From assembly GCF_014197435.1 (NCBI RefSeq), contig NZ_JACIFP010000001.1:4774001-4838000 (forward strand): a stretch of 64,000 nucleotides of DNA. The letters are read 5' to 3'. The DNA is from Gordonia humi (GTDB taxonomy: Bacteria; Actinomycetota; Actinomycetes; Mycobacteriales; Mycobacteriaceae). This document shows positions 56,063-64,000 of the stretch, in pieces. The position numbers and the translations under genes were made by a program. The notes beneath the pieces were generated by a model. It ran no database searches. It saw only the letters and a program-made list of their open reading frames with translations, and had not been told where the DNA came from. Positions within the stretch are counted from its first letter, which is position 1. The number at the start of each line of letters is the position of its first letter.

Positions 56063-56839
56063 CTACTTCGGAGGCATCCGGATGCCGCCGTCGACGCGGA
56101 TCACCTCGGCGTTCATGTACGAGTTGGTGATCAGCTCCTCGACCATCGACGCCAGCTCGTCGGGCACGCCGAGACGCTTCGGGAACAGAACGCTCTCACC
56201 GAGCTTGGCCTTGAACGCTTCGGCGTCGGGACCCTCGCCGTAGATGGGGGTGTTGATCAGACCCGGCGCGATGCAGTTGACGCGCACGCCGATCGCCGAC
56301 AGGTCACGGGCGACGGGCAGGGTCATGCCGACGACGCCGCCCTTCGACGACGAGTACGCGGCCTGACCGATCTGACCGTCGAACGCCGCGACGCTGGCGA
56401 GGTTGACGATCGCACCGCGCTCGCCGTCGCCGGACGGCTCGTTGCGGCTCATCGCGGTGGCGGCGAGGCGAACGCAGTCGAAGGTGCCGATCAGGTTGAT
56501 CGCGATGACCTTCTTGTACAGGTCCAGGTTGTGAGCGGAGGCGAACTCCCCGTCGCGTCCGACGGTGCGCTGCGCCCAGCCGATACCGGCCGAGTTGACG
56601 ACGGCCTTCAGCGGGCCCAGCTCGGTGGCCTTGTTGACCGCGGCCTCGATCTGCGCGGTGTCGGTCACGTCGACGGTGACGAAGACGCCGTCGATCTCCT
56701 TGGCCAGGGCCTCGCCGTCTTCCGCCTTCAGATCGGCGATGACGACTTTGGCGCCGCGGGCGGCCAGACGACGGGCCGACGCCGCGCCGATGCCCGACGC
56801 GCCACCGGTGACGATTGCACTTGCTCCATTGAGTTCCAT
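56063..56839 (-). CDS. SDR 3-hydroxyacyl-CoA dehydrogenase (type II, HSD10-like)
   Basis: Protein of 258 aa. TGGASGIG (11-18), [22 protein letters not shown], and [35 protein letters not shown] with the catalytic Ser-Tyr-Lys, IAPGLINTP. The long segment after NSAGIG ([17 protein letters not shown]) is typical of HSD17B10 relatives, which oxidise L-3-hydroxyacyl-CoA. Own transcript ended by the hairpin at 56007. No ribosome site stronger than weak GGA; ATG taken as given by the domain. Confidence 0.9.
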   Translation of the reverse strand: MELNGASAIVTGGASGIGAASARRLAARGAKVVIADLKAEDGEALAKEIDGVFVTVDVTDTAQIEAAVNKATELGPLKAVVNSAGIGWAQRTVGRDGEFASAHNLDLYKKVIAINLIGTFDCVRLAATAMSRNEPSGDGERGAIVNLASVAAFDGQIGQAAYSSSKGGVVGMTLPVARDLSAIGVRVNCIAPGLINTPIYGEGPDAEAFKAKLGESVLFPKRLGVPDELASMVEELITNSYMNAEVIRVDGGIRMPPK

Positions 56840-56964
56840 GTCCGGAGCTTAACCAACCGGTGACGGTCGACACAGGCGGGGTATGCAACAAAGTGCAGTG
56901 AACTTGCGCACAGGGGTCTCGACCCGCGCTCGACCGGCGGAAGACTCGTCCGGCGCCAGGCGAG

Positions 56965-58674
56965 TCAGCGACAGCGCACGAACGGCTCCGGATCGTATTT
57001 CACTTCTCGCGTGTGCCGGGAGATCTCGCGACCGGTCCGGTGATCGGTGATGACGCGGGTGTTCGACGCGGTGAAACCGCCCACACCGCTGCTGGGCACG
57101 CAGTCGTCGCCGGCGGGCAGGGTGATCGTCTCGGGCGACGTGGGTGCGGTGCGCGGCCCGGTGATCGACTCGACGTCGACGGTCTTGGTGCTCCACATGC
57201 GAACGGTGATGCTCGACGGCGACCACAGCGTCTCGATGTACACGCCGTGCTTGGTGTTGTTGGTGAACTGAAGGTCGATCTGACCTTCGAAGACCGTCGC
57301 CTCCCGGGCCTCGGGATACCGCGAGATGTAGTACGAGTGCTCGGTGTGCCCGGCGTCCTCGAGGCCCGCGAAGTACGCGGCGTTGTACAGGGTGGTCGCG
57401 AACTGGGAGATGCCGCCGCCGACCGCGTTCGACGGCCTGCCGTGATCGATGATCCCGGACTCGACGTACCCCTGGGCGGTGCCGCGAGGGCCGGTGTACC
57501 CGTTGAGCGAGAAGGTCTTTCCCGGTCGGACGAGAGCGCCGTCGACTTCCTGAGCGACGAGTCGGATGTTCTCCCCCGACGGTCCGGAGAAGCCCCCGGT
57601 GGTGAACTCGGAGACCACTTCGGTCACGCCGAGCCTGCGGGCGCCCGCCGTGGTCAGCGAGGGCTTGCGGATCCGGTAGTCGATCTCGCCGGAACGCTCG
57701 TCCTCGGACACCGCGAGCTTCTCGATCGCCGCGGCCGTCTTCGGCCAGTCGACGCGTGCGCCCTCGACGGACGGCACGACCTTCGGCGAACCGCCGGAGA
57801 GGCGGAAAGTCGCGCTCACCGGCTCGGACTCGGTGGGCGCGGTCCGCGCCGCCAGTAGTTCCTCGGCCTTCTTCGGGTCGACGCGCGGCACGAGACCTCC
57901 CCGTCCGTCGGCGACGAAGGTGACGAGCCTGCCGATCTCGCGAGGAGCGACGACCACGGTGCGGCCGCGACGCCCCTCCAGCCGGATCGGCATCATGGTG
58001 ACCGTGCGGCCGATCCCGCGGATCACCTCGTCGACGGTCTGAGCGGACACGGTCGGCGCGAACGGCTCCATCGCCAGGTCGATGGTGCCGCCGTCGAGCC
58101 ACCGCTCTTCGACCGCCCGCAGCGCCGCATCGCGGTCGATGCGCATGCCCTTGGCCGGATAGTCGGCTACCGGGGTCAATCCGTCGAAGTGCACACCGCC
58201 CTCCACGGCGGCCTTCTCCAGAACCTTCTTCTGCGCGTCGAGTTCGACGCCGAACGCCTCGTGGTCCACGTGCACCACCGGACGCACATCGTGTTTGACG
58301 CCGAACACCGCGGCGAGCCGGTCGATCGGGTTCCGCGGCTGCTTCTTCAGTTCAGCGAGGGTCGCGTCGACGTCGAAGGTCGCGCCGAGTGCGGCGGGAT
58401 CGAGCGTCGCGGTGCCGGACGCGGTGCGGACGCTGATCGGCCCGTGCGAGACGACGGACAGCCGTTCGAGTTCGGCCCGCGCCTGTTGGTCGGTCTTGTC
58501 GCCGAGATCGAACTCGGCGATCTGAGCCCCGCGCGCGGTCTTGCCGTGGCCGAGTGCCGCGTCGACGGCGAATCCCAAGACGACGAGGAGAACCACTGCG
58601 AGGAGACCTCGCGCGATGGTTCGTCGTGCGCCCGCGCGGCGTTCGCGTCGTGAAGTCACTGCAGTGGGAATCAT
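56965..58674 (-). CDS. VanW-family protein with peptidoglycan-binding repeats
   Basis: Protein of 569 aa. A membrane helix at about 20-42 after a basic head, then two putative peptidoglycan-binding type 4 domains (about 90-330, with the PTVSAQTVDEVI linker), and the VanW domain (360-530) with TGGFSGPSGENIRLVAQEVDGALVRPGKTFSLNGYTGPRG and GGGISQFATTLYNAAYFAGLE. Family members are anchored outside the membrane and touch the cell wall. The name comes from vancomycin clusters, but the role is unknown and resistance should not be inferred. Gap 56840-56964 shows nothing. Confidence 0.88.
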   Translation of the reverse strand: MIPTAVTSRRERRAGARRTIARGLLAVVLLVVLGFAVDAALGHGKTARGAQIAEFDLGDKTDQQARAELERLSVVSHGPISVRTASGTATLDPAALGATFDVDATLAELKKQPRNPIDRLAAVFGVKHDVRPVVHVDHEAFGVELDAQKKVLEKAAVEGGVHFDGLTPVADYPAKGMRIDRDAALRAVEERWLDGGTIDLAMEPFAPTVSAQTVDEVIRGIGRTVTMMPIRLEGRRGRTVVVAPREIGRLVTFVADGRGGLVPRVDPKKAEELLAARTAPTESEPVSATFRLSGGSPKVVPSVEGARVDWPKTAAAIEKLAVSEDERSGEIDYRIRKPSLTTAGARRLGVTEVVSEFTTGGFSGPSGENIRLVAQEVDGALVRPGKTFSLNGYTGPRGTAQGYVESGIIDHGRPSNAVGGGISQFATTLYNAAYFAGLEDAGHTEHSYYISRYPEAREATVFEGQIDLQFTNNTKHGVYIETLWSPSSITVRMWSTKTVDVESITGPRTAPTSPETITLPAGDDCVPSSGVGGFTASNTRVITDHRTGREISRHTREVKYDPEPFVRCR

Positions 58675-58689
58675 AGGTGGATGGCAAGA

Positions 58690-58734
58690 CTCCGGCTGAA
58701 CCGCCGGGTCGGGGGTCTGGCGGTTCAGCCGGAG
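58690..58734 (-). terminator. Terminator of MFS-marR operon
   Basis: Perfect 16-bp stem (58690-58705 with 58719-58734), 13-nt loop, 34 bp past the marR stop and just before the VanW start codon region. Confidence 0.75.
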
Positions 58735-58767
58735 CTACCAGGTTTATAGCCGTACGGCGTCCGGGCG

Positions 58768-59268
58768 TTACACATTCCTTCGGAAATCTTCTGCGCCGTC
58801 CTGAACTGGCGTTTCGTGGGCGTCGAGACGGACGGTCGCATCCAGCACGCGGCCCAGGGAGCTCAACAGCACCGCCTGTTCGTCGTCGGAGAGATCGACG
58901 AGGAGAGCGTCGGCCAAGCGCGCGAAACGGATGCGGGCCTCGCGTGTCGCGGCCGCCCCCGACTCGGTGAGGTGATGTCCCATCGCACGCCCGCCGAGCG
59001 CTTCGCGCCGCACCATGCCCGCGTCCACGAGGCGACACAGCACTTGGCTGACCGCTTGCGGCGTCGTGTGGGTGGCCTCGGCCAGCTCGAGCCCGGTGCT
59101 GCCCGGCAGATCCCCGATGACCGACAGCACGGGGATCTGCGCCTGCGAGAGCCCCAGGTCCTGCAGGTCTGAGGCCCCGTGCCGCGACAGCGCGAGATTG
59201 AGGTCACGGATCATCAGCGCGAATTTGAGCGACGGGTCGTCGACGCTCTCCGATGCGAGACGGGGCAC
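58768..59268 (-). CDS. MarR-family regulator
   Basis: Protein of 166 aa from a GTG with GGAGG nine bases upstream, 4 bp past the MFS stop. Winged-helix core: LGLSQAQIPVLSVIGDLPGSTGLELAEATHTTPQAVSQVLCRLVDAGMVRREALGG. Likely binds the perfect 9-2-9 palindrome before the MFS gene and thus controls its own operon. Confidence 0.88.
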   Translation of the reverse strand: MPRLASESVDDPSLKFALMIRDLNLALSRHGASDLQDLGLSQAQIPVLSVIGDLPGSTGLELAEATHTTPQAVSQVLCRLVDAGMVRREALGGRAMGHHLTESGAAATREARIRFARLADALLVDLSDDEQAVLLSSLGRVLDATVRLDAHETPVQDGAEDFRRNV

Positions 59269-59272
59269 GCCG

Positions 59273-60868
59273 TCACACCTCCACAGACTCTTCGGCGTCG
59301 ACACGGCGACCGCCGGCCACGCGCAGGGCGGCGCATCCCACGGCGAGGAGCGCGAACACGACACACGCGGCGATCGCGGTGACGCTGAAGCCGTGCGCCT
59401 GTGCCGAGCTCAACGCGTCGTGCAGACCGAGTTCGGGGAACTTCGCCGTCGCGACCGCGCCGCCGTGCTGGATGCCCTGCGCGTCGACGAGTTCGGTGAC
59501 CGCCGCGGCATGCGCCCGATCGACGCCCGCGTCGAACAGCTTGTCCGGCAGCGCACTGAGCGCCCACGAGGCCGACAGGATCGAGAAGACGGCCGGGCCG
59601 AGTGCACCGCCCGTCTGACGCACCGCGTTGATCGCGGCACTGGCCATACCCGCCTGCTGGTACGGAACCGCGTTGACCGCCGCCGCCGTCACCGTCGCGA
59701 GGACGGCGCCGATGCCGATCCCGGCGAGGACCAGTCGCAGGTCGGCCTGCCAGACCGGCGCCGACGAGTCGATGAACGACAGGAACGCCATCGCCGCTGC
59801 CGTCCACCCGCATGCGGCGGCGAGGACGCCCTGCGCGTTGAACCGGTGCAGCGCCCGGCCGGCGACGTTCGATCCGATCACCGAACCGCCGATGATGAAG
59901 ATGTACCGGTTGGCGACCTGAATCGGGGTCAGGTCCAGGGCGCTGAAGTACAGGGCGAGTCCGAAGTTGACGCCGAGATAGGCGAACATCGCGATCGCGG
60001 CGACCAGGGCCGACATCGAGAAGTTGATGTTGGAGAACACGCGCAGATCGAGCAGCGGTGTGGCCGAACGGAGTTCGACGACGATGAAGCCCGCGATACC
60101 GACCGCCGCGACCACGAACGCCACGATCGCCTTCGGATTCGAGAAGCCGTCGGCGCCGCCGACGATCACCGCGTACACGAGGGCGGCGACGCCGACGGCC
60201 GTCAGAATCTGACCGGGCACGTCCATCCGGCCGGCACCGCCGGCGCGGCTCTCCGGCACCAGCCGGACGCCGAAGACGAGGAGCAGCGCGGAGGCCACGA
60301 CCACGGGGACGAACAGCCAGTACCAGTCGAGCGAGTCGAGGATCGCGGCGGAGACGTACACGGCGACGGCCATGGCGGCCATCATCGAACCCGACCACGC
60401 CGCGATCAGCACCGCGCGGCGACGATGATCCGGTTCGGCCACGCTGATGATCGCCAGGGTCGTCGGGATCAGCGCGGCGGCGCCCGTTCCGGCCAGACCC
60501 TGGCCGACCCACACGAAGTAGATCGCCGCCGATCCCTCCACCAGGCCCGCGGCGGTCGCGACGATGCCCCCCAGCATGGCCAGCACCAGCCCGATCGCGA
60601 GGACTCGGCGTCGTCCCCACTTCTCCGCCCACGCGCCAAAGGCGAGAATGAGCGCGGCCATCGGCAGCACGAGCATCGACACGACCCACTCCAGGTCGGA
60701 CGACGACGCCTCGGTGGCTCGCGCGATCGCCGACAGGCCGACCGTCGCCGCCATGATCGGGAGGTATCCGACGAAGATGCCCGCACAGGCGACCGCGGCG
60801 ATGAGCCCCGTGCGGCCTCGCGGTTCATCGGATGTCGACGGCGGCATCGTCTCGCTCTGCGTACTCAT
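59273..60868 (-). CDS. MFS transporter, DHA2 (14-helix) type
   Basis: Protein of 531 aa from the ATG at 60868; ATGs at 60877 and 60898 are also in frame but lie at or within the palindrome. About 14 helices. Motif A: GAWAEKWGRRRVL; motif C-like: GQGLAGTGAAALIPTTLAII; DLDW-YWLF segment as in EmrB/QacA pumps. It is probably a drug or metabolite exporter repressed by the MarR encoded 3' of it. No clear ribosome site, so leaderless. Confidence 0.87.
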   Translation of the reverse strand: MSTQSETMPPSTSDEPRGRTGLIAAVACAGIFVGYLPIMAATVGLSAIARATEASSSDLEWVVSMLVLPMAALILAFGAWAEKWGRRRVLAIGLVLAMLGGIVATAAGLVEGSAAIYFVWVGQGLAGTGAAALIPTTLAIISVAEPDHRRRAVLIAAWSGSMMAAMAVAVYVSAAILDSLDWYWLFVPVVVASALLLVFGVRLVPESRAGGAGRMDVPGQILTAVGVAALVYAVIVGGADGFSNPKAIVAFVVAAVGIAGFIVVELRSATPLLDLRVFSNINFSMSALVAAIAMFAYLGVNFGLALYFSALDLTPIQVANRYIFIIGGSVIGSNVAGRALHRFNAQGVLAAACGWTAAAMAFLSFIDSSAPVWQADLRLVLAGIGIGAVLATVTAAAVNAVPYQQAGMASAAINAVRQTGGALGPAVFSILSASWALSALPDKLFDAGVDRAHAAAVTELVDAQGIQHGGAVATAKFPELGLHDALSSAQAHGFSVTAIAACVVFALLAVGCAALRVAGGRRVDAEESVEV

Positions 60869-60877
60869 GACAGTCAT

Positions 60878-60897
60878 TGAATCAAGGACTTGATTCA
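60878..60897. promoter_or_regulatory. Probable MarR operator
   Basis: TGAATCAAG-GA-CTTGATTCA: perfect 9-bp arms with a 2-bp centre, ten bases upstream of the MFS ATG. Size and place match MarR autoregulation. Confidence 0.8.
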
Positions 60898-60962
60898 TGG
60901 CGCCAGAAGAAAGTCGTCGCGGGTGTGGAACATCACCGCGTCGGTCCGAATCCGCTTGCCGT

Positions 60963-60992
60963 GGAATGCGACTACCCGGAATGCGACTACCC
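60963..60992. repeat. 15-bp tandem duplication
   Basis: GGAATGCGACTACCC occurs twice in a row (60963-60977, 60978-60992). The second copy supplies part of the left arm of the adjacent terminator; the first looks like a slipped copy of it. Confidence 0.8.
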
Positions 60993-61024
60993 CGCTCCAC
61001 AGATCTCGTGGAGCGGGGTAGTCG
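60984..61024 (-). terminator. Terminator after thiolase
   Basis: Perfect 17-bp stem (60984-61000 with 61008-61024) and 7-nt loop, 20 bp past the thiolase stop. Confidence 0.75.
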
Positions 61025-61043
61025 GGGTTCAGGGCCCGGAACC

Positions 61044-62351
61044 TCAGCCTTCGACGATGGCGGTGACGCCTTGGCCGCCCGCGGCGCAGATGGAGACGAG
61101 GGCGCGACCGCCGCCGTTCTCCTTGATCTGCTTGGCCGCCTGGGCGATGATGCGGCCGCCGGTCGCGGCGAACGGGTGCCCCGCGGCCAGCGACGAGCCG
61201 TTGACGTTCAGCTTGCCGCGGTCGATCGCGCCGAGCGCCTTGTCGAGGCCGAGGCGCTCGCGGCAGTACTCGTCCGACTCCCACGCGGCCAGGGTCGCGA
61301 GGACGACGGAGGCGAACGCCTCGTGGATCTCGTAGAAGTCGAAGTCCTGCAGGGTCAGGCCGTTGCGCTCGAGCAGCCGCGGCACGGCGTAGGTCGGCGC
61401 CATGAGCAGTCCGTCCGGTCCGTTGACGTAGTCGACGGCGGCGGTCTCGGTGTCGCGCAGGTAGGCCAGGACCGGGAGCTTGTGCTCGGCGGCCCAGTCG
61501 TCGCTGGCGAGCAGCACCGTGGACGCACCGTCGGTGAGCGGGGTCGAGTTGCCCGCGGTCATGGTGGCGTCGCCCAGCCCCACGCCGAAGACCGGCTTGA
61601 GGGTGGCGAGCTTGTCCACCGAGGAGTTCGGACGCAGGTTCTCGTCGCGCGTCAGACCCATGAACGGGGTGATCAGGTCGTCGAAGAACCCGCGGTCGTA
61701 CGCGGCGCCCATCTTCTGGTGGCTGGCGGCGGCGAGAGCGTCCTGGTCCTCGCGTTTGACGCCGAACTCCTTGGCGGTGATGGCGGCGTGCTCACCCATC
61801 GACATGCCGGTGCGCGGCTCGCCGTTGCGCGGGATCTCGATGCCGAGCTTGGTGGCCAGGCCGAGCGCCGCCTTGATGCGGTCGGCGGTGCTCTTGGCGC
61901 GGTTCACCTCGAGCATCTGACGGCGCATCTGTTCGGACACGCCGATCGGAGCGTCCGACGTGGTGTCGACGCCGCCGCCGACGGCGACGTCGTAGCGACC
62001 CGAGGCGATGCCGTCGCCGACGGCCGTGATGGCCTGCAGGCCCGTGCCGCACGCCTGCTGGAGGTCGAAGGCCGGGGTGTACGGCGAGAGACCGGAGCCC
62101 AGGACCGACTCGCGGATCAGATTGAAGTCGCGCGAGTGCTTGAGGACGGCGCCGCCGGCCACCATGCCGAGCTGCTCGCCCTGCAGGTTGAAGCGGCTGA
62201 TCAGCCCCTGAAGGGCCGCGGTGAACATCTCCTGGTTGCTCGCGGTCGCATACGCACGATCCTGCCGCGCGAACGGGATACGGTTGCCACCGAGGATGGC
62301 GACGGGGCGAAGCTGGCGGGTTTCGGGCTTGCGGGGCGTGTACGAGGCCAC
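61044..62351 (-). CDS. Acetyl-CoA C-acyltransferase (thiolase, FadA2-like)
   Basis: Protein of 435 aa from a GTG with CAGGAG five bases upstream; an open frame to 62387 lacks support. Thiolase marks: active-site Cys in QQACGTGLQAI, NGSSLAAGHPFAATGGR (His), and ICAAGGQG (second Cys). It cleaves 3-ketoacyl-CoA or forms it. Divergent from fabG4, as I recall for Rv0243 (fadA2) and Rv0242c (fabG4). Confidence 0.9.
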   Translation of the reverse strand: MASYTPRKPETRQLRPVAILGGNRIPFARQDRAYATASNQEMFTAALQGLISRFNLQGEQLGMVAGGAVLKHSRDFNLIRESVLGSGLSPYTPAFDLQQACGTGLQAITAVGDGIASGRYDVAVGGGVDTTSDAPIGVSEQMRRQMLEVNRAKSTADRIKAALGLATKLGIEIPRNGEPRTGMSMGEHAAITAKEFGVKREDQDALAAASHQKMGAAYDRGFFDDLITPFMGLTRDENLRPNSSVDKLATLKPVFGVGLGDATMTAGNSTPLTDGASTVLLASDDWAAEHKLPVLAYLRDTETAAVDYVNGPDGLLMAPTYAVPRLLERNGLTLQDFDFYEIHEAFASVVLATLAAWESDEYCRERLGLDKALGAIDRGKLNVNGSSLAAGHPFAATGGRIIAQAAKQIKENGGGRALVSICAAGGQGVTAIVEG

Positions 62352-62388
62352 GTGCTCTCCTGTGATCGGACCGACTGTTGTCAACATT

Positions 62389-62404
62389 CTTACTCCCGAG
62401 TAAG
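62389..62404. promoter_or_regulatory. Palindrome between thiolase and fabG4
   Basis: CTTACTC-CC-GAGTAAG, perfect 7-bp arms around CC, 38 bp before the thiolase GTG and 132 bp before fabG4. Form typical of a TetR-family fatty-acid regulator. The rest of the gap holds GCG-rich leader and the fabG4 site AAAGGAG. Confidence 0.65.
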
Positions 62405-62535
62405 TTGTTTGTCGACCTCAGTGATCTGCGTTTAGCGTCACAACGCCACCTGGTGCGGGTGACCGCTCGACGCGCATATGGTCACCACCGAAGGTAACGA
62501 CTCGAACAGTCACCGACCTACCAAAGGAGTCAGTC

Positions 62536-63897
62536 GTGGCAGGCAACACCGACCTCTACTCAGCGTTCGTGAACTCGGGCCCCGGCGGTTTCATCGCCAG
62601 CCGCGTCGGCCTCCCCCAGCCGCCTAAGCTGCGCCGCTATTCGGCCACGCAGCCGCCACTCGGCGGCCCGGTGCTGCTCGGCGGCACCGGACGCCTGGTG
62701 GAGCCGATCCGCGAGATCCTCACCGCGGGCGACGACTACAGCCTGGTGGAGAACAACACCGGTGGCCGCAGCGCCGACAAGTTGGGCGCGGCCGTCTTCG
62801 ACGCGACCGGCATCAGCAACGCCGCCGAGTTGGAGCAGCTGTTCGAGTTCTTCACCCCGATCATGCGTTCGACGGGCAACTCGGCGCGCTTCGTCGTCCT
62901 GGGCACCACGCCCGAGCTGACCGCGAGCCCGGACGAGCAGGTCGCCCAGCGCGCCCTCGAGGGCTTCACCCGCTCACTCGGCAAGGAGCTCCGCAACGGC
63001 GCCACCGCGCAGCTCGTCTACGTCTCACCGAAGGCCACGACCGGCCTGTCGGGCGTCGAGTCGACACTGCGGTTCCTGCTGTCGGGCAAGTCGGCGTACG
63101 TCGACGCCCAGGTGATCCGCATCGGCGACGCCGACGGCGCCACCGTCGAGAACTGGGACAAGCCCCTCGCGGGCAAGGTCGCCCTGGTGACCGGCGCCGC
63201 CCGCGGCATCGGCGCCACCATCGCCGAGGTCCTCGCGCGCGACGGCGCCCACGTCATCGCCGCCGACATCCCCGCCGCGGGCGAGGCCCTGTCGGAGACC
63301 GCGAACAAGGTCGGCGGCACCGCACTGCCCCTCGACGTGACCGCCGAGGACGCCGGCGCCACGATCGCCGAGCACGTCCTCGAGCGCCACGGCGGTCTGG
63401 ACATCATCGTGAACAACGCGGGCATCACCCGCGACAAGCTGCTCGCCAATATGGACGCCGGCCGCTGGAACTCGGTGATCGGCGTCAACCTGATCGCTCC
63501 GCAGACGCTGGTCAACGAGCTGATCTCCCGCAAGGCCCTCAACTCCGGCGGCGCCGTCGTGGACGTCTCGTCGATCGCGGGCATCGCGGGCAACCGCGGC
63601 CAGACCAACTACGGCGCGTCGAAGGCCGGCGTCATCGGTCTGGTGAACGCGTACGCTCCGATCCTGGCCGAGAAGGGCATCACCATCAACGCGGTGGCGC
63701 CGGGCTTCATCGAGACCGCGATGACCGCAGCCATTCCGCTCGCCACCCGCCAGGCCGGACGCCTGATGAACTCGATGCAGCAGGGCGGTCAGACGATCGA
63801 CGTCGCCGAGACCGTGGCGTACTTCGCCAGCCCCGCCAGCAACGCGGTGACCGGCAACGTGGTCCGTGTCTGCGGTCAGAGCCTCCTGGGCGCCTGA
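62536..63897 (+). CDS. fabG4: High-molecular-weight 3-oxoacyl reductase FabG4
   Basis: Protein of 453 aa from a GTG after AAAGGAG. Two Rossmann parts: an N-terminal flavodoxin-like one (to about 210) without its own catalytic set, and a C-terminal SDR with TGAARGIG (215-222), NNAGI, and [21 protein letters not shown] (Ser-Tyr-Lys). It is the NADH-dependent FabG4 type (Rv0242c). It opens [15 protein letters not shown] and is followed by htdX, with TGATG overlap. Confidence 0.94.
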   Translation: MAGNTDLYSAFVNSGPGGFIASRVGLPQPPKLRRYSATQPPLGGPVLLGGTGRLVEPIREILTAGDDYSLVENNTGGRSADKLGAAVFDATGISNAAELEQLFEFFTPIMRSTGNSARFVVLGTTPELTASPDEQVAQRALEGFTRSLGKELRNGATAQLVYVSPKATTGLSGVESTLRFLLSGKSAYVDAQVIRIGDADGATVENWDKPLAGKVALVTGAARGIGATIAEVLARDGAHVIAADIPAAGEALSETANKVGGTALPLDVTAEDAGATIAEHVLERHGGLDIIVNNAGITRDKLLANMDAGRWNSVIGVNLIAPQTLVNELISRKALNSGGAVVDVSSIAGIAGNRGQTNYGASKAGVIGLVNAYAPILAEKGITINAVAPGFIETAMTAAIPLATRQAGRLMNSMQQGGQTIDVAETVAYFASPASNAVTGNVVRVCGQSLLGA

Positions 63898-64000
63898 TGA
63901 GCACCGTGACGTTGACGTCGGTTCCCGGACCGGCGCAGATCTACCCGAAGGCCGTCGGCGCGATGTTGCCGGTGATCGGCAAGCCCGCTCGGGTGGCGGC
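63897..64000 (+). CDS. htdX: MaoC-like dehydratase HtdX (5' part, cut by window end)
   Basis: First 34 codons only: [11 protein letters not shown] then QIYPKAVGAML. The ATG overlaps the fabG4 stop (TGATG). The lead and its place after fabG4 match HtdX (Rv0241c), a 3-hydroxyacyl-thioester dehydratase. Too little is present to see the hot-dog motifs. Confidence 0.65.
   Translation, partial: MSTVTLTSVPGPAQIYPKAVGAMLPVIGKPARVA

Noticed and set aside
56965..58674. Vancomycin-resistance function for the VanW protein
   Set aside because: No vanHAX-type genes nearby; VanW domains are common in sensitive actinobacteria.

Overview
The window is high-GC actinobacterial chromosome with dense coding, many GTG starts and many ATGA/TGATG stop-start overlaps. 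The gene content points to a mycolic-acid-containing member of the Corynebacteriales/Mycobacteriales, most like Gordonia or a near relative. Evidence for this is an antigen-85-type mycoloyltransferase, the stand-alone hsp65 groEL2 under HrcA/CIRCE control, mycofactocin-type SDRs, fabG4/htdX, and a block whose order I recognise from the M. tuberculosis Rv0422c-Rv0440 region (groEL2 / psd-pssA-AAA ATPase / YbdK-sodC-LytR_C-DUF3263 / def-Rv0428c-xthA / thiC-thiD). No rRNA, tRNA, CRISPR array, transposase or prophage was seen.

Layout. 1-3.1 kb: two coupled DUF1266 genes, then a secreted mycoloyltransferase and two unannotated micro-ORFs (25 and 28 aa) lying between it and groEL2. This layout recalls the corynebacterial porA/porH locus beside groEL2 and is the most interesting spot in the window. 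3.2-5 kb: groEL2 with two CIRCE operators. 5.1-11 kb: an oxygenase-type catabolic cluster (flavin monooxygenase, mycofactocin SDR, large ATPase/LuxR regulator, SnoaL-like protein, flavin reductase). 11-17.3 kb: LytS/LytTR two-component pair feeding into two parallel 'small 2-TM protein + sodium:solute symporter' modules. 17.4-24.5 kb: MFS pump with a coupled 21-aa leader ORF and divergent TetR, an amidase, a two-subunit acyl-CoA dehydrogenase, DUF350 and SRPBCC proteins. 24.5-29.6 kb: phosphatidylserine/phosphatidylethanolamine synthesis (pssA, psd) with a CDC48-like AAA protein. 29.7-36.3 kb: a complete Mrp (A-G) Na+/H+ antiporter operon. 36.3-44.2 kb: TetR with an atypical SDR, YbdK ligase, SodC, LytR_C and DUF3263 proteins, peptide deformylase, an RNase/barstar pair, exonuclease III and a GNAT protein with a CRP/GlxR-type site. 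44.4-47 kb: TPP riboswitch with thiC-thiD. 47-52 kb: a membrane protein, glutamate decarboxylase, and a YhgE/Pip exporter paired with an ABC ATPase that has lost its catalytic residues. 52.4-55.8 kb: fabG-maoC-APH kinase-acyl-CoA dehydrogenase operon. 56-61 kb: SDR, VanW protein, and a MarR/MFS pair with an operator. 61-64 kb: divergent thiolase and fabG4-htdX, the last gene cut by the window end.

How it fits together. Much of the window is lipid and acyl-CoA metabolism (three acyl-CoA dehydrogenase sets, SDRs, MaoC hydratases, thiolase, FabG4) plus envelope biology (mycoloyltransferase, possible cell-wall porin peptides, phospholipid synthesis, Mrp antiporter, YhgE exporter, VanW). The kinase-dehydrogenase-hydratase-SDR operon at 52-56 kb looks like a route for 4-hydroxyacyl-CoA breakdown of the levulinate (Lva) / ACAD10-ACAD11 type. 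Transcription units are often separated by strong perfect hairpins, and at least five local palindromes sit where TetR/MarR-type operators would be expected.
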